From: Actinomycetota bacterium
GTDB taxonomy: Bacteria; Actinomycetota; Actinomycetes; Actinomycetales; Microbacteriaceae
Assembly (NCBI GenBank): GCA_018895315.1
Contig: JAHIOK010000359.1
Span: 1 to 5,745, forward strand
Direction: 5' to 3'
Length of the DNA: 5,745 bases
This document shows positions 1 to 5,524 of the stretch, in pieces. Under the pieces are notes generated by a model, which did not search any database, was not told where the DNA came from, and saw only the letters and a list, made by a program, of their open reading frames with translations. Position numbers and translations under genes: made by a program. The number at the start of each line of letters is the position of its first letter. Position 1 is the first letter of the stretch.

Positions 1-1007
<1,007 letters not shown>

Positions 1008-1034
1008 TTAGCACTCAACAACAACGAGTGCTAA
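1008..1034. promoter_or_regulatory. CIRCE operator (proximal, perfect) of groEL
   Basis: A perfect inverted repeat, TTAGCACTC, 9-nt spacer (1017-1025), GAGTGCTAA, matches the canonical CIRCE operator bound by the heat-shock repressor HrcA. It ends 36 bp before the groEL start codon and should lie around the transcription start of the promoter proposed at 1039-1067. The HrcA assignment is established knowledge for this motif; hrcA itself is not in the window. Confidence 0.95.
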
Positions 1035-1038
1035 TGCC

Positions 1039-1067
1039 ATTCTGGCACTCGACCATGGCGAGTGCAA
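1039..1067 (-). promoter_or_regulatory. Putative sigma-70-type promoter of groEL
   Basis: Read on the minus strand, TTGCAC (1067-1062) is followed after 17 nt by CAGAAT (1044-1039), with 3/6 and 4/6 matches to the TTGACA and TATAAT consensus. Transcription would start near 1032, leaving a leader of about 60 nt. The -35 lies in an arm of the distal CIRCE and the start point lies in the proximal CIRCE, a sensible repression geometry. The hexamers are imperfect, so this is an inference. Confidence 0.5.
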
Positions 1068-1068
1068 G
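1042..1068. promoter_or_regulatory. Second, degenerate CIRCE operator of groEL
   Basis: CTGGCACTC, a 9-nt spacer (1051-1059), then GAGTGCAAG. The GCACTC/GAGTGC core and the 9-nt spacing are exact; the outer bases of each arm deviate from TTA/TAA. It is centred 34 bp from the perfect copy, about three helical turns, so both could be bound on the same DNA face. It spans the proposed -35 and most of the spacer of the groEL promoter. Tandem CIRCE copies are known before other actinobacterial groE genes. Confidence 0.85.
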
Positions 1069-1081
1069 CTGCACACACGGA

Positions 1082-1113
1082 TGACGCAACGCGGCGTCAC
1101 GCAGGATTCTGCG
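1082..1113 (-). terminator. Two adjacent hairpins between csp and groEL; possible terminator without a U-tract
   Basis: Six nucleotides after the csp stop codon the minus-strand transcript can form CGCAG-AATC-CTGCG (1113-1100). It can then immediately form TGACGC-CGCGTT-GCGTCA (1099-1082). Both stems are perfect, of 5 and 6 bp. No T-run follows, so this is not a classical intrinsic terminator; it could be a weak terminator, an mRNA-stabilising 3' end, or chance pairing in GC-rich DNA. Confidence 0.3.
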
Positions 1114-1119
1114 CCCAGA

Positions 1120-1320
1120 TCACACGACGCGGACGGACTCCGCCTGCGGGCCCTTCTGGCCGGAGCCGACCGTGAACTCGACGGCCTGCCCCTCTTCGAG
1201 GACACGGAATCCGCTCATGTCGATGTTGGAGTAGTGGACGAAGACGTCCTGCCCTCCCACGACGGTGATGAAACCGAAGCCCTTCTCCGCGTTGAACCAT
1301 TTGACGGTGCCTTGAGCCAT
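1120..1320 (-). CDS. cspA: Cold-shock domain protein (CspA family)
   Basis: A 66-residue single-domain cold-shock protein, the usual family length. It should bind single-stranded RNA and DNA and melt secondary structure in the cytoplasm. It opens [18 protein letters not shown], with RNP1 KGFGFI at 13-18 and RNP2 VFVHY at 26-30. The ATG at 1320 has an AGGAGA ribosome binding site (1331-1326) 5 nt upstream, a good fit. The gene is preceded by 143 bp of GC-rich spacer after the LytR_C gene, so it probably has its own promoter. TACGAT (1358-1353) is a possible -10 hexamer with no matching -35. It reads toward groEL, 148 bp away. Whether it is cold-induced or constitutive cannot be told from the sequence. 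Confidence 0.97.
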   Translation of the reverse strand: MAQGTVKWFNAEKGFGFITVVGGQDVFVHYSNIDMSGFRVLEEGQAVEFTVGSGQKGPQAESVRVV

Positions 1321-1450
1321 GCGAATCTCCTGTAATACCCGGGAACTCGCTCATCGTAGAACGGGGCGCGAAGCCGAAATCGCTGCTCGCGGCACTGTTG
1401 ACACGCGTGCACCGAACTATTTACGCGCGCGAAACACGCGGACGCCGCCG

Positions 1451-1465
1451 AGCGCGCTTCGCGCT
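1451..1465 (-). terminator. Short GC hairpin at the end of the LytR_C gene
   Basis: AGCGCG (1451-1456), a 3-nt loop, then CGCGCT (1460-1465) forms a perfect 6-bp stem overlapping the TAG stop codon of the LytR_C gene. There is no T-tract after it on the minus strand. It may mark the end of the DUF2332-DUF3263-LytR_C transcript, but the call is weak in such GC-rich sequence. Confidence 0.28.
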
Positions 1466-2048
1466 ACTTCGTCGCACTCGGGCTCGCGCTCGCGCCCGCC
1501 ACGCGGTCCAGTCCCACCACGACCGTGAGCTGCTTCGCCTCGGGATCGGTCGCCGGCTGGTAGATGTTGCTCTGCGCGACGGCCGCTCCGCCGATCACTC
1601 CGGCCAGACCCCGCGCGGCGGCCTCGTCCGCGGGGAGTGCGTAGTACACCGTGGTCTCAGCGAAGTCCTTGGATCCCGCGGCACCCGCGGTGACATTTCC
1701 CGATGCCCATCCGACGTTCGCCGCGATGATCTGATCCTTGACCGTGTTTCCGAGACCATCCTTCGGCGTGGCGTTCAGCACGAGCACGGAGAAGGACGGG
1801 TCCACGACCGGCGCAACCGTCGCGACCGGCGTCGCAGTGGGCGTGGGAGTGGGGAACAGCGTCACCTTGCCCGAGACGAGGAGCGTGCCGAAGATGCCAA
1901 GCGCGACGAGGACGATCGTCGCGACGACCGCCCACAGCAGAACGACCCATCCGCGCATGCGCGGATTCTCCGCGCGGTGAGCACCGACACGCTCGGTCTC
2001 CGCGGGGAGGTTGTCGAAGCGATCCCGGGGGAAGGTCGATCTCGGCAT
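1464..2048 (-). CDS. Membrane-anchored protein with a LytR C-terminal (LytR_C) domain
   Basis: A 194-residue protein. A polar cytoplasmic N-terminus (1-32, ending HRAENPRMR) is followed by one membrane helix (about 34-58), a Pro/Thr-rich linker (about 65-80), and an extracytoplasmic domain from about 86. That domain starts FSVLVLNATPKDGLGNTVKDQI, which matches the LytR_C family (strand, then a V-LN-T turn and helix). The tail is rich in Ala and Ser. LytR_C domains often end LytR-CpsA-Psr wall-polymer ligases, but the catalytic LCP domain is absent, so a wall-linked role is only an inference. ATG 2048 was chosen. AGGTAG (2063-2058) could be its ribosome binding site at 9-nt spacing, but the overlapping TAGCAT (2060-2055) sits exactly 6 nt before the ATG and could be a -10 for a leaderless transcript. 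It lies 52 bp after the DUF3263 gene on the same strand. Confidence 0.85.
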   Translation of the reverse strand: MPRSTFPRDRFDNLPAETERVGAHRAENPRMRGWVVLLWAVVATIVLVALGIFGTLLVSGKVTLFPTPTPTATPVATVAPVVDPSFSVLVLNATPKDGLGNTVKDQIIAANVGWASGNVTAGAAGSKDFAETTVYYALPADEAAARGLAGVIGGAAVAQSNIYQPATDPEAKQLTVVVGLDRVAGASASPSATK

Positions 2049-2054
2049 CCCATG

Positions 2055-2060
2055 ATGCTA
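2055..2060 (-). promoter_or_regulatory. Possible -10 element (TAGCAT) directly before the LytR_C gene
   Basis: TAGCAT matches TATAAT at 4 of 6 positions, including the TA...T core favoured in actinobacteria, and stands 6 nt from the ATG. The nearest -35-like word, TTGCCA (2087-2082), is 21 nt upstream, longer than normal spacing. The 11-base word GGTAGCATCAT containing it also occurs before the transporter gene (5438-5428). The same bases could instead be read as an AGGTAG ribosome binding site, so the call is tentative. Confidence 0.3.
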
Positions 2061-2100
2061 CCTGGGCAGGCCCAGCGAACCTGGCAACGCCCCGGCCTGC

Positions 2101-2349
2101 CTAACGAACGCCGGCCGCCCGAGCAAGACGTGCCTGCTGGCGAGCATCGCGCAGGCGGCGCAGACGCTTGACGAGCATCGGGTCGAATTCGAGGGCGGGC
2201 GCCGTGTCGATCAGTCGCCCGAGCAGCTGGTAATACCGCGCCGGCGACAACTCGAACTCCGTGCGGATGGCTTCTTCCTTCGCCCCCACATGCCGGCTCC
2301 ACGCACCTTCGAAGGCGAGGATGGCGCGATCGCGGTCGGTCAAGGGCAC
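2101..2349 (-). CDS. DUF3263 family small protein, possible helix-turn-helix
   Basis: An 82-residue basic protein opening MPLTDRDRAILAFEGAW, which I recognise as the actinobacterial DUF3263 family. Residues about 22-46 (GAKEEAIRTEFELSPARYYQLLGRL) look like a helix-turn-helix: a helix, a short turn at LSPAR, then a second helix. The C-terminus (60-82) is Arg/Ala-rich and helical. A DNA-binding or regulatory role is plausible but unproven, since the family has no established function. The start is GTG at 2349, 9 bp after the stop codon of the DUF2332 gene; a ribosome binding site is barely visible, so translation may depend on coupling to the upstream gene. The LytR_C gene follows 52 bp downstream. 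Confidence 0.85.
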   Translation of the reverse strand: MPLTDRDRAILAFEGAWSRHVGAKEEAIRTEFELSPARYYQLLGRLIDTAPALEFDPMLVKRLRRLRDARQQARLARAAGVR

Positions 2350-2358
2350 GCATCCACG

Positions 2359-3372
2359 CTAACCCGGCTGCCCCTCCGACTCCGCGCGCCACTCCACGAA
2401 GCCGCCGAGCGGATCCACCGCCGCGAGCACCCGACCGTCCAGAGCGAGAGCGAAGGCATCCGCCGGCCACACGGCGATGTCGATGGGTTCGTTCCACCCT
2501 TCGTGCAGCCCGGGCGCATCGATCGTGATCCAGCGGCCCACCGCCCGCGCGACATCGATGAGGGTGTGGCGAGCGGCCCACGGCACGTGGGCCAGCACCC
2601 CCGGCGTCGTGACCACGAGAGTCGCGCCCGGCGGCGCGGAGGCGGCGAGGTCCGGCAGCATGTCGACGGCATCTCCCGCGATGAGCAACGGAGAGTCGGA
2701 CGCCGCGATGTCCAGAGCCGCGCGTACGCGCTCCACACGGCCGGTCTCCCCCGGCCAGACGAGTCCGGTGAGCCATGCCCGGTCAACGGAATCGGTAGCG
2801 CTCAGCGGGCGGAGATCGATCCCGGCACGCCATACGATCTGCGGCATCCTGATTCGCGGGCGCGCGTTCCCGCGCAGCTCGGAGACGAGCACGACCTCGC
2901 TCTGACCGCTCTCCGGGTCGAGGGCCACCACCGTTGCGTCATCGAGCCGGTAGCAGTACGAGTAGCGATCAGGGTAGAGACAGAGTCCCGCGCTCGCCCC
3001 CACTTCGAGCAGCGCGATGGGCCCCTCGATCAGGCTCAGCGCGGGCAGGAGGGCCGCGCAGCGCAGCGGCTCATTGGTCTGGATGCTGCGCATGGCGCAC
3101 TCCGCGACCACGGCGTCGGCGTTCTCACCGAGCCACCGCGCCCACCCGGCGAAGTCGGTCTCGGGCGCTCCGAGCAGGCGCGTCACCGCGAAGACCAGGG
3201 GCGGCTGGCGATGCGTCGGTGCGATCCGCGCGAGGATCGCGGCGATCTCTGGATTGCCGGCGACGCCCGCGGCCCACTCGGCGTAGAGCGCGGAGCGCCC
3301 CGGAGCCTCATCGAGGGCGAATCGGAGATAGCGGTCGATGACGGCTCGAGTGCTGTCATCCCCCTGCGTCAT
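2359..3372 (-). CDS. DUF2332 family protein of unknown function
   Basis: A 337-residue, apparently cytoplasmic protein without signal peptide or membrane helices. The family signature is clear in the middle: QTNEPLRCAALLPAL (98-112), then LLEVGASAGLCLYPDRYSY (121-139). The glycine-rich EVGASAG stretch resembles motif I of SAM-dependent methyltransferases, suggesting a Rossmann-like fold; this is inference, and no catalytic activity is established for the family as far as I know. The reading frame stays open upstream to 3459, but that would overlap the divergent msrB start and its ribosome binding site. ATG 3372 is preferred; GTG 3417 is an alternative. ATG 3372 has no Shine-Dalgarno sequence but has a -10-like CAGAAT 6 nt upstream, suggesting a leaderless mRNA. 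It is the first gene of a three-gene cluster with DUF3263 and LytR_C genes. Confidence 0.88.
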   Translation of the reverse strand: MTQGDDSTRAVIDRYLRFALDEAPGRSALYAEWAAGVAGNPEIAAILARIAPTHRQPPLVFAVTRLLGAPETDFAGWARWLGENADAVVAECAMRSIQTNEPLRCAALLPALSLIEGPIALLEVGASAGLCLYPDRYSYCYRLDDATVVALDPESGQSEVVLVSELRGNARPRIRMPQIVWRAGIDLRPLSATDSVDRAWLTGLVWPGETGRVERVRAALDIAASDSPLLIAGDAVDMLPDLAASAPPGATLVVTTPGVLAHVPWAARHTLIDVARAVGRWITIDAPGLHEGWNEPIDIAVWPADAFALALDGRVLAAVDPLGGFVEWRAESEGQPG

Positions 3373-3396
3373 GGGCCCATTCTGGGTGAATCCCAG
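3371..3396. repeat. Palindrome and short inverted repeat in the DUF2332/msrB divergent region
   Basis: ATGGGCCCAT (3371-3380) is a perfect 10-bp palindrome that includes the DUF2332 start codon. Two bases later CTGGG-TGAAT-CCCAG (3382-3396) is a perfect 5-bp inverted repeat. Together they fill the zone where the minus-strand promoter should lie and could be an operator. Short GC-rich palindromes also arise by chance. Confidence 0.4.
3379..3384 (-). promoter_or_regulatory. Putative -10 element of a leaderless DUF2332 transcript
   Basis: CAGAAT on the minus strand (4/6 match to TATAAT) ends 6 nt before ATG 3372, so transcription would begin at or next to the start codon. It is the same CCAGAATGG word found in the groEL promoter and before the transporter. 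No -35 is visible. The adjacent ATGGGCCCAT palindrome (3371-3380) spans the start codon and part of this element. Confidence 0.4.
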
Positions 3397-3405
3397 GCTC
3401 GACGC

Positions 3406-3430
3406 GGAACACACCGCCGTCACTCGGGTT
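3406..3430 (+). promoter_or_regulatory. Putative SigR/SigH-type (thiol-stress ECF sigma) promoter of msrB
   Basis: GGAAC (3406-3410) is followed after 17 nt by GTT (3428-3430), close to the GGAAT/C, N16-20, GTT pattern of actinobacterial SigR/SigH. Transcription would begin near 3437-3440, leaving a leader of about 20 nt that contains the ribosome binding site. Methionine sulfoxide reductase genes are known members of SigR/SigH regulons, which raises the prior. A sigma-70-like reading of the same DNA (GGAACA, 17 nt, TTGAAT at 3429-3434) is also possible. Confidence 0.5.
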
Positions 3431-3457
3431 GAATAGTGGTGGCAGAAGGAGACAGCC

Positions 3458-3865
3458 ATGACCTATGAAGTGACCAAGTCCGACGCCGAGTGGCGCGCGG
3501 AGCTCGGCCCGGAGCAGTACGCCGTGCTGCGCGAGTCGGCAACCGAGCGCCCGTGGACGGGCGAGCTCCTCGACGAGGGGCGCGCGGGCCTCTACGCCTG
3601 TGCGGCGTGCGGTGCCGAGCTCTTCAAGAGCGGCACGAAGTTCGATTCGCATTGCGGCTGGCCGAGTTTCTACGAATCGATCCGCCCCGAAGCCGTCGAG
3701 CTGATCGAAGACCGCAGCGGCGGGATGCTGCGCACGGAGGTGCGGTGCGCCACGTGCGGTTCGCACCTCGGTCACGTGTTCCCCGACGGTTTCGGAACTC
3801 CCACCGGCGACCGGTACTGCATGAATTCGATTTCCCTCGATTTCACTCCGGAGCCGACTGAGTGA
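3458..3865 (+). CDS. msrB: Peptide-methionine (R)-S-oxide reductase MsrB
   Basis: A 135-residue cytoplasmic enzyme that reduces the R form of methionine sulfoxide in proteins back to methionine, normally recycled by thioredoxin. Length and motifs are complete: zinc ligands CAAC (Cys48, Cys51) and CATC (Cys97, Cys100), substrate-site HCGWPSF (65-71), and the catalytic cysteine in RYCMNS (Cys121). Cys66 in HCGWPSF is the likely resolving cysteine, which suits the usual two-step disulfide mechanism. The ATG at 3458 has an AAGGAG ribosome binding site (3446-3451) 6 nt upstream. Its stop codon overlaps the GTG of the nitroreductase gene, so the two are almost certainly co-transcribed and translationally coupled. 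A thiol-stress-type promoter is proposed upstream. Confidence 0.97.
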   Translation: MTYEVTKSDAEWRAELGPEQYAVLRESATERPWTGELLDEGRAGLYACAACGAELFKSGTKFDSHCGWPSFYESIRPEAVELIEDRSGGMLRTEVRCATCGSHLGHVFPDGFGTPTGDRYCMNSISLDFTPEPTE

Positions 3866-4401
3866 CCGCGCTGGAGGCCATGCAGTCCCGCATCTCGATG
3901 TCGAAGGTGACGGATGCCGCGCCCAGCCATGCCGAGCTGCTGCCGCTGATCTCGGCCGCAGGCCGGGTGGCCGCCCACTCGTCGCTGCGCCCCTGGCGGC
4001 TGATCGAGCTGCGCGGGCACGACCGTGAGCGGCTCGGGCGCGCCATGAACAAGGCAGACGGCCATGAGGGCGTGTCGTCGAAACCGCAGCGTGCGCCGCT
4101 GCTGATCGCGGTCGTCGCGAGCTACCGCAAGAGCAAGGTGCCGCGATGGGAGCAGGAGGCGGTCGCCTCGGGCGTCGCGCACATGCTGAGCCTGTTCCTC
4201 GACGAAGCGGGATGGGGCGTGTTCTGGCGCACCGGTGATTACACGCGCAGCAAGGCGATCGCGAAGGCGCACGGCCTGACGAAGGACGAAGCGCTTCTCG
4301 GTTGGCTGTACGTCGGTGGCAAGCCGGTCGGCACGCGCTCGGGCCACCGTAAGCAGATCGACGCCGAGCGCTTCTTCTCGCGGATGCCGAAAGGCGACTG
4401 A
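3862..4401 (+). CDS. Nitroreductase family protein, YdjA-like
   Basis: A 179-residue flavoprotein of the compact YdjA subgroup of the nitroreductase superfamily; members bind FMN and use NAD(P)H to reduce nitro, quinone or related groups. Subgroup features from memory of E. coli YdjA: N-terminal MTALEAMQSRISMSKV in register with its start, SLRPWR at 41-46, KVPRWEQE at 92-99, WRTG at 122-125 and GWLYVGG at 147-153. The physiological substrate is unknown. GTG 3862 is chosen over ATG 3880 because it restores the family N-terminus, overlaps the msrB stop as GTGA, and has GGAG (3850-3853) 8 nt upstream inside msrB. Coupling to msrB suggests a role in oxidative or electrophile stress. The stop codon lies 2 bp from that of the converging transporter gene. 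Confidence 0.92.
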   Translation: MTALEAMQSRISMSKVTDAAPSHAELLPLISAAGRVAAHSSLRPWRLIELRGHDRERLGRAMNKADGHEGVSSKPQRAPLLIAVVASYRKSKVPRWEQEAVASGVAHMLSLFLDEAGWGVFWRTGDYTRSKAIAKAHGLTKDEALLGWLYVGGKPVGTRSGHRKQIDAERFFSRMPKGD

Positions 4402-4411
4402 GCTCAGCGCC
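4393..4411 (-). terminator. Palindromic convergent-end hairpin, candidate bidirectional terminator
   Basis: GGCG (4393-4396) pairs with CGCC (4408-4411), and inside them CTGAGCTCAG (4398-4407) is a perfect palindrome, with A4397 as a bulge. The folded form would be a 4+3 bp stem with an AGCT loop. Both stop codons of the converging genes lie in the palindrome (TGA at 4399, TCA at 4404). On the minus strand the stem is followed by TTT only, so termination of the transporter transcript is more plausible than of the plus-strand one. Confidence 0.4.
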
Positions 4412-5354
4412 TGCGCCGCCATGGCATGGCCGCGGCCACGACGCCTGCGAGCGCCACGACCACCATCACGACCTCGGTGAGGGCGGACGGCGATGCGGCG
4501 GCCGGCCACAGCGCGTCGAGCGCCAGGGACGTCACCAGCAGGCCGACGACCGAACCGAGGCCGAGCAGCAGCACGCCCGTGTAGGCCACCAGCGCGGCCG
4601 ACAAGAAGATGTAGACGACGCCGAGCGCTCCCCCCAGATACAGCCAGGGTTCGACGGCCAGGGTGCGCGGAGCACCGGCGAACGCGGAGTGGATGAGCGC
4701 GGCGATGACCAGGATCACCGTGCCGCCGGCGAAGTTCACCAGGGTCGCGGTCAGCGGAGTGCCGACCTTTTGACGCAGCCGGCCGTTCGTGGCCTGCTGC
4801 CAGGCGATGCCCGCACCCGCGAGAAGCGGCAGCAGCAGCATCCAGAGGGGGATGCTGCTCACGGCGCCTCCGCCGAGTGAGATGCCGACCGCCACCAGCA
4901 CCAGGGCCGCCCCGCCGATGCGCGGCAGCGTCACGGCGACCACCCCGGCTGGGCCATAACCCGCGCGGTCGAGGGCGAGGGCGCAGATCGTCTGCCCGGC
5001 CACCACGCCGACCGTGAACATCGAGACGCCGATCAGGCCGACCGCGAGACCCTGCGTTGCGACGGTCAGGGCGCCGGCCGTGCCCCCCGCGAGCATCCAC
5101 CACGGGATGCTGCGACCGCGGATTCCTGCCACGAGCCGGCCGATGCCGCGGCGTCCGGAGGGGATCACCGCCGAGAGCACGAGCAGGATGCCGAGCCCAG
5201 AGCTGAAGGAGATGGCAGCGGCCGTGAGCCCGTCGTCGAGGCGCACACCGAACTGTCCGTTGACGCGGGCCTGCAGCGCGGTCAGCACTCCGACCAGCAC
5301 CGCTCCCCCGAGCGCCACGCCGACCGGGATGCGGCGCGCGGCAGTGTGGGTCAC
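4404..5354 (-). CDS. DMT-superfamily transporter, YdcZ/DUF606 family
   Basis: An integral membrane protein of 316 residues with about ten hydrophobic helices (roughly 11-30, 43-64, 84-105, 109-127, 137-160, 168-187, 201-222, 236-257, 259-281, 291-311) and a basic tail PWRRRR. The halves are duplicated: LQARVNGQFG (27-36) followed by LTAAAISFSSGLGILL corresponds to QQATNGRLRQ (186-195) followed by LTATLVNFAGGTVIL. This is the tandem arrangement of YdcZ/DUF606 transporters. The substrate cannot be told. The frame stays open up to TTG 5456, but the extra 34 residues are not membrane-like and that TTG lies in a TTGACC promoter-like word, so GTG 5354 is preferred. Its GGGGG tract is only 1 nt away, too close to act as a ribosome binding site; CAGAAT 6 nt upstream hints at a leaderless mRNA. 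It converges on the nitroreductase gene. Confidence 0.88.
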   Translation of the reverse strand: MTHTAARRIPVGVALGGAVLVGVLTALQARVNGQFGVRLDDGLTAAAISFSSGLGILLVLSAVIPSGRRGIGRLVAGIRGRSIPWWMLAGGTAGALTVATQGLAVGLIGVSMFTVGVVAGQTICALALDRAGYGPAGVVAVTLPRIGGAALVLVAVGISLGGGAVSSIPLWMLLLPLLAGAGIAWQQATNGRLRQKVGTPLTATLVNFAGGTVILVIAALIHSAFAGAPRTLAVEPWLYLGGALGVVYIFLSAALVAYTGVLLLGLGSVVGLLVTSLALDALWPAAASPSALTEVVMVVVALAGVVAAAMPWRRRR

Positions 5355-5360
5355 TCCCCC

Positions 5361-5366
5361 ATTCTG
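5361..5366 (-). promoter_or_regulatory. Putative -10 element of a leaderless transporter transcript
   Basis: CAGAAT on the minus strand stands exactly 6 nt before the GTG at 5354, the same spacing and the same CCAGAATGG context as before the DUF2332 gene. No convincing -35 is visible. It would give a transcript beginning at or next to the GTG and explains the absence of a usable ribosome binding site. Confidence 0.38.
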
Positions 5367-5427
5367 GTGGGTGAGCCTGAGTTGCCCGGTGTTCGGAGCC
5401 TGCCGAGGCGCGCCCGCGAGGTCGGCA

Positions 5428-5456
5428 ATGATGCTACCGAGTGCGCTCGGGGTCAA
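5428..5456 (-). promoter_or_regulatory. Alternative upstream promoter of the transporter gene, overlapped by inverted repeats
   Basis: TTGACC (5456-5451), 17 nt, CATCAT (5433-5428) reads on the minus strand as a promoter with 5/6 and 4/6 consensus matches. TAGCAT (5436-5431) is an alternative -10 but with only 14 nt of spacer. Two inverted repeats overlap it: GGGGT-CA-ACCCC (5449-5460) across the -35 and CCGAG-TGCG-CTCGG (5437-5450) in the spacer. These could be an operator. The resulting leader of about 70 nt ends at GTG 5354. Confidence 0.42.
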
Positions 5457-5524
5457 CCCCCCTCCATCCGAGGATCGGTGAGAGCTGAATGGAAGGATCC
5501 ACCTAGCCCAGAAGGAGCATCACT

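Noticed and set aside
1353..1358. TACGAT on the minus strand as csp -10
   Set aside because: A 4/6 match, but no -35 at any normal spacing; mentioned in the csp entry only.
1398..1403. Perfect TTGACA on the plus strand in the csp/LytR_C gap, suggesting an antisense promoter into the LytR_C gene
   Set aside because: No acceptable -10 at 16-18 nt; the best A/T word, TATTTA (1419-1424), is only 15 nt away with 3/6 matches. Likely chance.
1398..2171. Long plus-strand ORF opposite the LytR_C and DUF3263 genes
   Set aside because: Arg/His-rich low-complexity translation typical of an antisense frame in GC-rich DNA, against clear protein families on the minus strand.
2290..3432. 380-codon plus-strand ORF opposite the DUF2332 gene
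   Set aside because: The translation is rich in Arg, Gly and His with no domain; the minus-strand frame carries the DUF2332 signature.
3373..3459. DUF2332 protein extended to the ATG at 3459
   Set aside because: The extension would overlap the msrB start codon and its ribosome binding site, its sequence shows no family resemblance, and ATG 3372 fits a clean 85-bp divergent spacer.
3772..5103. 443-codon minus-strand ORF across the nitroreductase and transporter genes
   Set aside because: It is a shadow frame crossing two well-supported genes on opposite strands, with low-complexity Arg/Gly/Ala content.
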